Shown here in pieces: positions 27,562 through 38,426 of a DNA stretch of 64,000 bases. The DNA comes from Desulfotignum sp. GTDB taxonomy: Bacteria; Desulfobacterota; Desulfobacteria; Desulfobacterales; Desulfobacteraceae. Under the pieces are notes generated by a model. It was given only the letters and a program-made list of their open reading frames with translations, was not told the origin of the DNA and searched no databases. The DNA lies in contig JAIPDL010000002.1 in NCBI GenBank assembly GCA_021737695.1, positions 1 to 64,000 on the forward strand, in the 5' to 3' direction. Numbering within the stretch: position 1 is the stretch's first letter; the number at the start of each line of letters is the position of its first letter. Made by a program: the position numbers and the translations under genes.

Positions 27562-28911
27562 TCATTTTTTGTGATTCCGAAATTCAAATTCCAGCCGCCG
27601 ATTCAACGCTCTGCCTTCAGACGTTTCATTGGTTGCCACCGGTAACGTATAAGAGTGCCAGCTCATCGAAAGTCTCTGTGGTGAAATCCCTTTTTCCACA
27701 AGATAATTATATCCGGTGAGGGCTCTTTGTTTAGACAGCGTAATGTTGTACGCCATGCTGCCGAAATTGTCTGTATGGCCGCTGATGTGTAGGTCCAACA
27801 CCGGGTTTTGTTCTAAATAATGGGCGACCTGATCAAGGGCTGCCACCCCTTCAGGTTTTAAATTGTACTTGTCAAAGTCAAAAAGAACATCTGCCTGGAT
27901 CACCAGATCCCATCCGTTATCTGTCGCCTCTTTTGTTCCCGGACAAAGATCACACCAGTCCGGAATACCGTCACCATCCATAGCAATATTTTCTTTTGAT
28001 GCCCGTTTCAAAAACACAGTTCGGGTAAATTTTTCCATTCTTTTTTTGTCAAGCAGCTGGTCTCCATTCAACGCGACCCCGCACTTTCCACTTTGTGCAA
28101 TTCTGTCCATCACACTCCTGCCAAAAGGATCATTTCCAATCAAAACGGTATATATGCAGATACGATCTCCATATCTGTTTTTTAGATCCATAGCCGCCTG
28201 GACCTCTCTTTCATCCATATCTTTTCCATCACTGACAACAATGACAGCGATATCTCCCTTATCATCGAACCAGTCTTTCGATACTTCTGAAAGCGACCCA
28301 TATAAAGGGCTCGCCCCTTTTGCCTGAAAAATTTTATCAAACCCTCTGCCATATTCATATCGGTCATATTTCAGCTTTTTGGTATTATCTTTTGGGTCCA
28401 GCCCGTAATGGATACTATGGTACACTGGCTCCCCAAAAGTTCGGATCATGCCCGTCAAATCGAGATCCGGAATGGATTGATTGAACGCTTTAGACAAACC
28501 TTTGGCAAATTCAAACTTTGAATAGGCCGGGTCCTGATGGCAGCGGTTGCAGTCTGAGGCATACACAGCAGCGTCTTTTTTTTCAAATTCGCGCCCCCCA
28601 TATTTCACTGCGTGATTCTGGGCAAAAGTTGTATCCTGGAAGTCGATATGACAGGCCACACATTCATAGGATGGCACATACATTTCTGTCATGGAAGCCG
28701 AAGGATCAAACAACACTGTAAAGTTGTCCACTTTTTTTACATATCCTGTTGTATCTATCGGATCATAATTGTCTATATGAAACCGGTGATATTTCAAAGC
28801 GGCATTCTGGACTACGGATTTATTCACTTCGGGCGGAGACTGCTTCATACACCCCACAACCACAAGACACAGAATCAGGATCGTTATTTTCACCTTTATT
28901 CCACTGCCCAT
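27562..28911 (-). CDS. Lipoprotein with VWA domain, two CXXCH haem sites and OmpA domain
   Basis: A 449-residue lipoprotein with signal and lipobox VVVGC (Cys21). A von Willebrand A-like fold starts at about 62 with the MIDAS motif DPSAS (69-73) and continues with IAVIVVSDGKDMD (221-233). Inserted after the MIDAS strand are two c-type haem motifs, CVACH (84-88) and CNRCH (121-125). A calcium-type repeat follows (DGDGIPDWCDLCPGT, 312-326), then an OmpA/MotB peptidoglycan-binding domain (340-446) with LHISGHTDNFGS and the conserved NRRLEFEF end. The start has GGGGAG upstream. It would be an outer-membrane, wall-bound, di-haem metal-adhesion protein in the export operon. Its role is unknown. Confidence 0.88.
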   Translation of the reverse strand: MGSGIKVKITILILCLVVVGCMKQSPPEVNKSVVQNAALKYHRFHIDNYDPIDTTGYVKKVDNFTVLFDPSASMTEMYVPSYECVACHIDFQDTTFAQNHAVKYGGREFEKKDAAVYASDCNRCHQDPAYSKFEFAKGLSKAFNQSIPDLDLTGMIRTFGEPVYHSIHYGLDPKDNTKKLKYDRYEYGRGFDKIFQAKGASPLYGSLSEVSKDWFDDKGDIAVIVVSDGKDMDEREVQAAMDLKNRYGDRICIYTVLIGNDPFGRSVMDRIAQSGKCGVALNGDQLLDKKRMEKFTRTVFLKRASKENIAMDGDGIPDWCDLCPGTKEATDNGWDLVIQADVLFDFDKYNLKPEGVAALDQVAHYLEQNPVLDLHISGHTDNFGSMAYNITLSKQRALTGYNYLVEKGISPQRLSMSWHSYTLPVATNETSEGRALNRRLEFEFRNHKK

Positions 28912-28963
28912 AATATTCTCCCCTGTTTGTTATCTTTACGACTCACATCTGATCCGCCTGCGA

Positions 28964-30409
28964 TCACATCAAGTGTTCCCCTTGCAAAATTGGTTGAATC
29001 TTTCTTTCCAAAAGCAACGGTTCATTATTCAAATTTTTAAGGCTTCCCCGGCGATTGTTTAAATCATCATGGAGCGGACTATTTTGAAATTTTGTCATAT
29101 CTTCAAAAGCCAAATACCGGGGTGGCATTTCTTTTTCAATTTGATTGTGCTGGGCTTTAGATACATAATTATCATTTTTCGATTTAAAAATATATAAAGA
29201 TAAAAAAATGATAACCAAAATCAAAATAATGATCACCCCTATCCGGCCATATTCATGAATCTGATGTTTCAAACTTTTTGTTGTTTTTTGCTCTGGTCTC
29301 TCAGGCTTGTCTTCTGATCGGTCATGATATCTTGGTTGTTCATCAGGCAGTCTTTCCTGCATCCGTCTTTGTTGAAACTCTCTTTTGGGAGCCTGGGGCT
29401 GGGGATGCCTCTGCTGAGTCGGTATTTTCTGGGCCGGGGACGGTCTTTGCGACGGTCCAGTTTGGCTGTAACTTTTTTGAAGATCGAGCTTAGCGGTTCC
29501 AGATTGCTGGGGTTTGATATCGCCAGAAATCTTTTCCGCCCCTGAAGCAGATGTTGCCTTTAAATCCTGAAGATTTCCTATCCCCATCAAATGGCTTTTT
29601 TCAACCGCTTTATGAACTATCTCGGAATCAACCAGATTCTTTTTTTCACTGCTGGCAATAATCAGACTGCTGTCACAAAGGTTGTTTATCAGCCGGGGTC
29701 CCCCTTTGGAGATCTGCTGTATCAGATGTATCGCATTGTCATCGAACACAGGGGTACCCGATGCCCCCGAGTAAAGCAGCCTGAAATAGATGTATTCCCT
29801 GGTTTCTTCAAAATTCAGGCCGGACAAATGGTACACCCTCCTGATGCGTTGACCCAGAGCTTTAAGGGTTTTTTGGCCCAGTAACCTTGAAAAAGAATAA
29901 TGGGCAAAAAAAATCAGCCTGATCGGAAATTGACCGTTAAAATTACTGCTGGCCAGTAATCGGAGTTTATTCAAAAACGTGCCGCTGAACTCCTGGGCAT
30001 CATCGATTATGATATAGACAAACTTTTTTTCATTTGATTCGGTTTCAAAATATTCATAAATAAGCTTTTGAAGCATTTCCTCATCATATCCAGCAGCATT
30101 TTCTAACGAAAAATCCAACAATTTCTCGACGATTTTCTCCAGCATCATCGAATAATTGTAGGTGGGTGTTGGTATCCACACAGCCGGTCGTTTTTTGTGT
30201 CTTTTCAAAAGCGTAATCAGCTTCAGGAACAAAAGAGTCTTGCCGGCACCATAATCCCCTTCCACCAGCAGAATCGGCTCATTTGCCTTGATGCCGTGCA
30301 TCAAATAATTCCAGCAGTTGCGGTGCGTCTCGGATTTATAAAACACTTCCGGAGAGGGGTGGCTGTCAAAAGGCTCTTTCTGCATCATGTAAAATTCTTT
30401 ATACATCAT
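28964..30409 (-). CDS. ExeA-like AAA ATPase with C-terminal membrane anchor
   Basis: A 481-residue protein. The N-terminus (EPFDSHPSPEVFYKS) and the AAA core (Walker A VEGDYGAGKTLL at 50-60, Walker B YIIIDDAQEF, sensor region ASSNFNGQFP) match the ExeA/GspA ATPase family, which in type II secretion and in polysaccharide systems assembles envelope machinery. A Pro/Gln/Arg-rich linker (about 295-380) leads to one membrane segment (IGVIIILILVIIFLSLYIF) and a short, presumably periplasmic tail. Unlike GspA it has no visible peptidoglycan-binding domain, but the OmpA-like lipoprotein encoded just downstream could supply that. An energising or assembly role for the exporter is inference. Confidence 0.82.
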   Translation of the reverse strand: MMYKEFYMMQKEPFDSHPSPEVFYKSETHRNCWNYLMHGIKANEPILLVEGDYGAGKTLLFLKLITLLKRHKKRPAVWIPTPTYNYSMMLEKIVEKLLDFSLENAAGYDEEMLQKLIYEYFETESNEKKFVYIIIDDAQEFSGTFLNKLRLLASSNFNGQFPIRLIFFAHYSFSRLLGQKTLKALGQRIRRVYHLSGLNFEETREYIYFRLLYSGASGTPVFDDNAIHLIQQISKGGPRLINNLCDSSLIIASSEKKNLVDSEIVHKAVEKSHLMGIGNLQDLKATSASGAEKISGDIKPQQSGTAKLDLQKSYSQTGPSQRPSPAQKIPTQQRHPQPQAPKREFQQRRMQERLPDEQPRYHDRSEDKPERPEQKTTKSLKHQIHEYGRIGVIIILILVIIFLSLYIFKSKNDNYVSKAQHNQIEKEMPPRYLAFEDMTKFQNSPLHDDLNNRRGSLKNLNNEPLLLERKIQPILQGEHLM

Positions 30410-30465
30410 GGGCCCCTTTTATTAAATCCATTAAAATCGGTATGATACCTGTCGTCAAAATTCAT

Positions 30466-30720
30466 TCAACTTTCTTCGTTGGGAAAGATGTCCGAAAATT
30501 CCCACTTTTTGGGAGTTGAGGCACCTGCCATGTTCAATCCATTGATAATTTTATTTTTGGTCACCAAGGTGGGATCGATCAACCCTCTTTCTGTCTGGCT
30601 TATAACTTTGCTGCTGACATTTGCGTGACGTGACAATTCAGTTATCGTTAGCCCCAGATTGACACGAATTTTTTTGAGATTGTTACCCTTTACCCCGGTA
30701 CCCTGCAAATATTTAAACAC
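30466..30720 (-). CDS. Small Xre-type helix-turn-helix regulator
   Basis: An 84-residue protein carrying a Cro/CI helix-turn-helix: NLKKIRVNLGLTITELSRHA followed by VSSKVISQTERGLIDPT. The start is GTG with GGGGAGG eight bases upstream. There is no second domain. It is the promoter-proximal gene of the minus-strand export operon, so it is a good candidate for autoregulation and control of polysaccharide export. Inverted or repeated elements that could be its operator are noted in the adjacent intergenic region. Confidence 0.8.
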   Translation of the reverse strand: MFKYLQGTGVKGNNLKKIRVNLGLTITELSRHANVSSKVISQTERGLIDPTLVTKNKIINGLNMAGASTPKKWEFSDIFPNEES

Positions 30721-30831
30721 CTTGTTTGCCTCCCCCGCTTGCCTCAGTGTTTATAGAAATCTCATACAAAAAACCTGGTTATTTCCGACCAGAAACAACA
30801 AATGGTAGGTATTGCTATTCATGGCATATCT

Positions 30832-30862
30832 CTTATATGAACTGTTATATTCGTAATGTCAA
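30832..30862 (-). promoter_or_regulatory. Candidate promoter of the export operon
   Basis: On the minus strand TTGACA (30862-30857) is followed after 19 bases by TATAAG (30837-30832). The spacing is long but both boxes are near consensus, and they lie about 110 bases upstream of the Xre start. A direct repeat TTTCCGG (30888-30894 and 30898-30904, plus-strand reading) lies just upstream and could be an operator. The rest of the 30721-30977 gap shows no gene. Confidence 0.45.
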
Positions 30863-30977
30863 GAACTATTTTGATTATTATTTAACTTTTCCGGAAGTTT
30901 CCGGTTTTATATGAAATGTCACTATCGATATTTTCGATTGTTGAGTTAGATGGTCTTGAAGGGAACGTCCGAATGGA

Positions 30978-31583
30978 TCAAGAAAGATAGTCAGACAGTC
31001 GGGCTTTTAGATGGGCAAGGCTGCCGCTATAGAAATGATCACACCCTGGAATAATCTCAAACCGCGGCGTAATCCCCCAGCGGTCAAAATGGGTCTGGAT
31101 TCTGTCCGGCGGGGCGATATCATCGTTCTGGCCGGTGATGACCAGGCCGGTGGACGGCAATGCTACGATATCGTCAAAAGACATGAAAGCGACAGGCGGG
31201 GAGATCATGATATGGTCAAAAATGTCATAGCCGCCGGCCACGACCGATGCATTGACCCGGGAACCAAAAGAATAGCCTGCCAGATAAAGGGGGTTGCATC
31301 CCTGATCTTTGAGGAACTCAAGCGCTGCAAGAACATCAGTTTGCTCTCCATGGCCGTTGTCATACATGCCGGAGCTGCCGCCGGTACCCCGGAAATTGAA
31401 CCGCAACGTGGTAAATCCCTGCTGAGCAAACGCAGACGCGGTCCGGACCACCACGGGGTTAACCATATTCCCCCCATACAATGGATGGGGATGGGTGATC
31501 ACCACCCCGCGATTACCGGTTCCTTTGTCCAGCAGGGCCTGGAGCCGGATGGTCTGGTTTTTGATGATCACCGCAGTTTCCAT
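30978..31583 (-). CDS. Alpha/beta hydrolase
   Basis: A 201-residue single-domain hydrolase from ATG 31583 (AAGGAAA upstream; the track TTG 31589 is too close). Motifs: HPHPLYGGNMVNPVV (oxyanion region), LRFNFRGTGGSSG, nucleophile elbow AGYSFGSRV (Ser), and late His in GCDHFYSG. This is the dienelactone-hydrolase-like group often called CocE/NonD or DUF-type alpha/beta hydrolases. Substrate unknown. It is the last gene of the eno-pyrG transcription unit, about 20 bases after pyrG. Confidence 0.85.
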   Translation of the reverse strand: METAVIIKNQTIRLQALLDKGTGNRGVVITHPHPLYGGNMVNPVVVRTASAFAQQGFTTLRFNFRGTGGSSGMYDNGHGEQTDVLAALEFLKDQGCNPLYLAGYSFGSRVNASVVAGGYDIFDHIMISPPVAFMSFDDIVALPSTGLVITGQNDDIAPPDRIQTHFDRWGITPRFEIIPGCDHFYSGSLAHLKARLSDYLS

Positions 31584-31602
31584 GAACAAATTTCCTTTGA
31601 AT

Positions 31603-34520
<2,918 letters not shown>

Positions 34521-34580
34521 GTTTCCCCCTTCCCGAACCTCTATGTTAACTTGCGTTTGTGCATGAATATTCACCGCCTT

Positions 34581-34609
34581 TAAATACCAATTCCCCATTT
34601 GACATTCAA
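34581..34609 (-). promoter_or_regulatory. Promoter of eno-pyrG
   Basis: Minus-strand TTGAAT (34609-34604), 17 bases, TATTTA (34586-34581), about 60 bases before the eno ATG. Boxes and spacing fit a sigma-70-type promoter. Confidence 0.55.
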
Positions 34610-34666
34610 GCGCTAATCCAAATAAACAAAAAGACTTGTGATAGCACGTGAAATGGCTGTGCGCTT

Positions 34667-35302
34667 TTACTGGAGAATGGTAACAATAACCCGCCTGTTC
34701 CTCTCTTCAGCGGTTTCATCCGGTGTGGACACTTGAAGACCATGTTCACCATACCCGCGTATTTCAAGAAAATTGGGGCCTGTGTCTTCTGTGGCGATGA
34801 TCCCCGCTATCCGGCTGGCTCTTTTACGGGATAAATCCAAATTATTTTCGACCGTGCCGACTGTATCAGTATACCCTGTCACCCGGATCCTTGCAGGCGG
34901 CAACCGCCGAATCATGAGGATACTCTTTTTCAGTACAGGTTCTGAATCCGGCACCAGTTCGACAGAATTTGGCTGAAAATATAGCGTAAACTGTTCAAAA
35001 ATCGGAGCAGGCGGTGCCGGGGGCTTTTCCTTGGGGCGCTTCAGCTCAGCCTTGAACAATCCACCATATTCCTTGTTAATCTCTTCAGGATCCGCCATTT
35101 GGACATCCATTTTTCCAGACTGGCTGACTGCATAGGGCTTGTCAAGGGTAACGGACTGGTCACCGATGCTCAGGGAAATGGCACCCACCGCTTCATTTTC
35201 CTGGGGCAAAAGAACCACCTTGGTCTGCTTCTGACCACAGGAAGCGGTAATGATAAGGATCAGGAAAAAAAGCAGGTATCGAATGGCAAGTTTGTCTATC
35301 AT
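34667..35302 (-). CDS. OmpA-family lipoprotein
   Basis: A 211-residue lipoprotein with signal and lipobox TASCGQK. A linker rich in Pro/Lys ([13 protein letters not shown]) precedes a C-terminal OmpA/MotB domain (about 100-211) with [22 protein letters not shown] and the end NRRVIVTIL. It is expected to be anchored in the outer membrane and to bind peptidoglycan. Its start overlaps the FecR-domain gene stop (ATGA). The pair is a compact two-gene unit. The function may be envelope stability or sensing; no transporter or sigma-factor partner is nearby. Confidence 0.87.
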   Translation of the reverse strand: MIDKLAIRYLLFFLILIITASCGQKQTKVVLLPQENEAVGAISLSIGDQSVTLDKPYAVSQSGKMDVQMADPEEINKEYGGLFKAELKRPKEKPPAPPAPIFEQFTLYFQPNSVELVPDSEPVLKKSILMIRRLPPARIRVTGYTDTVGTVENNLDLSRKRASRIAGIIATEDTGPNFLEIRGYGEHGLQVSTPDETAEERNRRVIVTILQ

Positions 35303-35733
35303 TTTAGATCCACAATAAACCGGGTCCCCCGGATACCAACCATCGCACTGGGCGTTGCCAGATGGACAGATTGGGGTGACAGTTTGCCGATCTGTCCAGA
35401 ATTATAAATCATTGATCCCTTTTCCATATAAAATCGAAAATAATATGCCTGATCCTGTGGTTCAAAAATATAGGTATCGATCTTGAATTCAGATTCAGGG
35501 CCCAGGGTGATAACCGTGTCATCATTGAAAAGCAGCCCGGCAAACCCTTCAGGCCCGGTGATGACAATATCCTTGTCCATGAGTCGAAACCCTTTCCAGG
35601 CCGGATAAAGATTGCTTTGTCTGAGGATATCCACTTTACCTGAAACACTTTGAATCATACCTGCAAACTGAGCTTGACCCACTCCCGAAAACAAAAGGAA
35701 AAAGAGCATGGTAAAAAGCCATATGTGTTTCAC
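35299..35733 (-). CDS. Secreted FecR-domain protein
   Basis: A 144-residue protein from GTG 35733 (AAAGGA eight bases upstream; the track extends to 35811 without signal). A signal peptide (HIWLFTMLFFLLFSGVGQAQ) is followed by a FecR domain with GKVDILR, GPEGFAGLLFNDDTVITLG and the end TPSAMVGIRGTRFIV. It has no membrane anchor after cleavage and is not fused to a peptidoglycan-binding domain, in contrast to sigma-factor regulators. In delta-proteobacteria such free FecR-domain proteins are common and of unknown role. It forms a translational pair with the OmpA lipoprotein. Confidence 0.87.
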   Translation of the reverse strand: MKHIWLFTMLFFLLFSGVGQAQFAGMIQSVSGKVDILRQSNLYPAWKGFRLMDKDIVITGPEGFAGLLFNDDTVITLGPESEFKIDTYIFEPQDQAYYFRFYMEKGSMIYNSGQIGKLSPQSVHLATPSAMVGIRGTRFIVDLK

Positions 35734-35860
35734 ATCATCAATCCTTTCTTTTTCAGAGGCCACATATAATTCGAAGTCGATTATAGTGAAGCCTAAACCG
35801 GGTGTCAACAAAAGGTGCTTTCTTATGGGTCATGGGTATATTCATCTGCAATTCCATGGC

Positions 35861-35887
35861 TTGACAAAACCCTGTACCTCTTATAAG
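35861..35887 (+). promoter_or_regulatory. Candidate promoter of adk
   Basis: TTGACA (35861-35866), 15 bases, TATAAG (35882-35887), about 70 bases upstream of the adk ATG. Perfect -35 box and a good -10, but the spacing is shorter than usual. Confidence 0.45.
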
Positions 35888-35957
35888 TAGAAAAGTTGTT
35901 TTCATTGTACATTATATTTTTGCGGCATTCAAAGAACTGGATAAAAAAGGAGCGTTT

Positions 35958-36632
35958 ATGAACATTTTATTTTTCGGACCCAACGGCAGCGGCAAAGGTA
36001 CCCAGGGTGCCATTCTCAAGGATAAATTCAATATTGCCCACATTGAATCCGGCGGTATTTTCAGGGAAAACATCAAAGGCGGCACCGATCTGGGCAAACA
36101 GGCCAAAGCTTACATCGACAAAGGCGATCTGGTGCCCGACGAGATCACCATCCCCATGGTGCTGGACCGGCTCAAAAAAGATGACTGCAAGAACGGATGG
36201 CTGCTGGATGGCTTTCCCAGAAACAAGGTCCAGGCGGAAAAACTGCATGCCTCCCTGGAAGAAGCCGGCATGAAGCTCACCTATGTCATTGAAATGATTC
36301 TGGACCGGCAGGTGGCAAAAAACCGGATTATGGGCCGTCGTTTGTGTGAAAACGACAACAACCATCCCAACAACATTTTCATCGATGCCATCAAACCGGA
36401 CGGAGACAAATGCCGGGTGTGCGGCGGCGCCTTGAGCGCCAGGGATGACGACCAGGACGAGACCGCCATTGACAAACGGCATTCCATTTACTACGACACG
36501 GACACCGGCACACTGGCGGCCGCGTATTACTTTAAAAACCTGGCTGCCAAGGATGATACCATCAAATATATCACGTTGACCGGTGAAGCCCCGCTCAATG
36601 AGGTCACTGACGAGCTGCTGTCCAAATTGTAA
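35958..36632 (+). CDS. adk: Adenylate kinase with an altered lid metal site
   Basis: A 224-residue long-form adenylate kinase (ATP + AMP = 2 ADP). P-loop FFGPNGSGKGTQG, AMP site SGGIFRENI, DGFPRN, and lid. The lid starts GRRLCENDNNHPNN and ends CRVCGGALSARDDD. The usual zinc lid has CxxC...CxxC, but here the first pair is C-E-N-D and the second CRVC, so the site would be Cys, Asp, Cys, Cys. The insert is also of unusual sequence. A good GGAG precedes the ATG. Confidence 0.95.
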   Translation: MNILFFGPNGSGKGTQGAILKDKFNIAHIESGGIFRENIKGGTDLGKQAKAYIDKGDLVPDEITIPMVLDRLKKDDCKNGWLLDGFPRNKVQAEKLHASLEEAGMKLTYVIEMILDRQVAKNRIMGRRLCENDNNHPNNIFIDAIKPDGDKCRVCGGALSARDDDQDETAIDKRHSIYYDTDTGTLAAAYYFKNLAAKDDTIKYITLTGEAPLNEVTDELLSKL

Positions 36633-36644
36633 TCCAAGTTTTAC

Positions 36645-36673
36645 TTGCATTCATAATTGCGTTTTGATATAAA
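36645..36673 (+). promoter_or_regulatory. Promoter of rpsU
   Basis: TTGCAT (36645-36650), 17 bases, TATAAA (36668-36673). Strong -10 and ideal spacing, about 55 bases before the rpsU start. Confidence 0.65.
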
Positions 36674-36728
36674 GTTGGGTTATGAATATTTTGCGTATTT
36701 AAATCCACCATGAAAGGGGCGATGTTTT

Positions 36729-36938
36729 TTGAAAGAAATTACTGTCACAGTGATTGACAACGATGTTGAAAAAGCGTTGAGAATTTTGAAGAAAAAAATC
36801 CAGAATGATGGACTCTTCAAACGGCTCAAAGTGAAAAAGCATTTTGAAAAACCCTGTCAATACCGAAGACGTAAGATGCGCGAAGCAATGCGTAGACAGC
36901 GGATCGCAGCTTCCAAATCCCGCAGAAAACGCAAATAA
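36729..36938 (+). CDS. rpsU: 30S ribosomal protein S21
   Basis: A 69-residue basic protein of the S21 family. It starts at TTG 36729, giving the family start KEITVTVIDNDVEKAL; GGGGCGAT lies upstream. The conserved middle reads FEKPCQYRRRKMREAMRR and the tail is a run of Arg and Lys. It binds the 30S platform near the anti-Shine-Dalgarno region. It is monocistronic between its own promoter and a stem-loop terminator. Confidence 0.96.
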   Translation: MKEITVTVIDNDVEKALRILKKKIQNDGLFKRLKVKKHFEKPCQYRRRKMREAMRRQRIAASKSRRKRK

Positions 36939-36953
36939 ACCATTTAAACCTGT

Positions 36954-36994
36954 CCCGGCAGACCGTTTTGATCCAAGGAATGCCGGGATTTTTA
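36954..36994 (+). terminator. Rho-independent terminator after rpsU
   Basis: CCCGGCA and TGCCGGG form a 7-bp GC-rich stem around a 20-base loop, followed by ATTTTTA. It ends at the start region of folC, so folC may be expressed partly by read-through. Confidence 0.65.
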
Positions 36995-37004
36995 TGTGCT
37001 GACC

Positions 37005-38306
37005 ATGGCGGAAACCTACCAGAAGTGTCTTGAAAAAATCTATCAGCTGGGCCGGTTCGGTATCAAACTGGAGCTGGAGACCATCCAAAATATCCTGGCA
37101 CGTCTGGGCCTTCCTGAAAAAAAATATCCTTGTGTGCATGTGGCCGGCACCAACGGCAAAGGGTCCACTGCCACCTATATCGCTGCCATCTTACAGGCGG
37201 CCGGTTTTAAAACCGGCATCTACACCTCCCCCCATCTGGTCCGGTTCAACGAACGGATCTGTATCAATGGACAGATGATTTCGGATGCGGACGTGGTTGC
37301 CGCATACGAAGCCGTGAATGCCGCAGATATTGGTGATAGAAACGCCACATTCTTTGAAATTGCCACTGCCATGGCTTTTTATTATTTTGCCGAACAACAG
37401 GTGGACTGGGCCGTGATTGAAACCGGTATGGGGGGTCGATTCGATGCCACCAATATCATTGATCCCGCCGTGGCTGTGATCACCAATCTGTCCATTGAGC
37501 ACACCCAGTATCTGGGCACAACCATCCAGGCCCTGGCAACGGAAAAAGGTGGAATCATCAAACCCTTCACCCCGCTGGTCACCAGTGTGAGCCAGCCGTC
37601 GGGAATCCGCACCCTCAAGCAGATCGCCAAAGAAAAAAATACGCCGATGTATCAGTACAAACAGGATTTTTTTGTCCGCAAAACCCCGAACAAAGCAACC
37701 GTCACTTATCGGGGACTGAATTTGCGCATTCCAGACATCATACCGCCGTTGCCCGGAGACCATCAAAAGGAAAATTTAGGCATGGCCCTGGCTGCTTGTG
37801 AGTTGATTTTTGACTGCCATAAAAAAAACGATTCCCGGTACCAGCTGACGTGTAAACTGGTCAAACAGGGACTGGCCGGCACCCGATGGCCCGGACGGCT
37901 GGAAGTGATTCAGCAGCATCCGCTGGTCATCCTGGATGGGGCCCACAATTTACAGGCCGCCCGGGTGTTGGCCAGATATCTGTCCACCACCCTGGCCGGC
38001 AGAAAACTGACTCTGGTCATCGGTATTCTGGATGACAAACCCTATGAAGCCATGCTCAAACATCTGCTGCCCGTGACCCACCGGGTGATCATTACCCGGG
38101 CAAAAATCGATCGAAGCCTGCCGACGGCGGTGCTGAAGACGGCGGTCCAAAAAAATTTTAATGGGCAAATCCAGGTGATCGAAACGGTATCAGACGCAGT
38201 ATCTTATGCAATTTCAGACACTTCAAAACAAGATGCCGTGTGTATTGCCGGGTCTTTATACGTTGCCGGAGAGGCCAAGGAAAAATTTGATCTGGATTTT
38301 TTTTGA
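37005..38306 (+). CDS. folC: Folylpolyglutamate synthase / dihydrofolate synthase
   Basis: A 433-residue Mur-ligase-fold enzyme that adds glutamate to folate (and to dihydropteroate if bifunctional). ATP loop HVAGTNGKGSTATYIAAIL, folate-binding SPHLVRFNERICINGQ, metal region ETGMGGRFDATNI, and late LDGAHN. ATG 37005 is chosen; the track uses GTG 36996, and neither has a strong ribosome-binding site. The gene ends 32 bases before tRNA-Arg. Confidence 0.95.
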   Translation: MAETYQKCLEKIYQLGRFGIKLELETIQNILARLGLPEKKYPCVHVAGTNGKGSTATYIAAILQAAGFKTGIYTSPHLVRFNERICINGQMISDADVVAAYEAVNAADIGDRNATFFEIATAMAFYYFAEQQVDWAVIETGMGGRFDATNIIDPAVAVITNLSIEHTQYLGTTIQALATEKGGIIKPFTPLVTSVSQPSGIRTLKQIAKEKNTPMYQYKQDFFVRKTPNKATVTYRGLNLRIPDIIPPLPGDHQKENLGMALAACELIFDCHKKNDSRYQLTCKLVKQGLAGTRWPGRLEVIQQHPLVILDGAHNLQAARVLARYLSTTLAGRKLTLVIGILDDKPYEAMLKHLLPVTHRVIITRAKIDRSLPTAVLKTAVQKNFNGQIQVIETVSDAVSYAISDTSKQDAVCIAGSLYVAGEAKEKFDLDFF

Positions 38307-38311
38307 CAATC

Positions 38312-38320
38312 TGTTATATT
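38312..38320 (+). promoter_or_regulatory. Extended -10 element before tRNA-Arg
   Basis: TGTTATATT matches an extended -10 (TGN TATATT) about 19 bases before the tRNA 5' end. No properly spaced -35 box is seen; the TTGACA at 38303 is too close. Confidence 0.35.
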
Positions 38321-38338
38321 CACGTTTGTTTTTTCCAT

Positions 38339-38414
38339 GCGCCCGTAGTCCAGTGGATAAGACGTCAGCCTCCGAAGCTGAAAATCGCTGGTTCGATTCC
38401 AGCCGGGCGCACCA
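38339..38414 (+). tRNA. tRNA-Arg(CCG)
   Basis: A 76-base cloverleaf. Acceptor GCGCCCG pairs with CGGGCGC; the anticodon stem TCAGC/GCTGA encloses loop CTCCGAA with anticodon CCG, reading CGG. The T arm GCTGGTTCGATTCCAGC is standard and the 3' ACCA is encoded. Confidence 0.95.
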
Positions 38415-38426
38415 AACACTTCTTTG

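Noticed and set aside
22512-30720. Exosortase/PEP-CTERM-type system
   Set aside because: The ExeA-like ATPase, Wzz and BY-kinase set recalls these systems, but no exosortase, PEP-CTERM protein or PrsT-like gene is present.
38339-38414. tRNA-Arg as an integration (att) site
   Set aside because: No partial repeat of its 3' end, integrase or mobile genes were seen downstream in the window.
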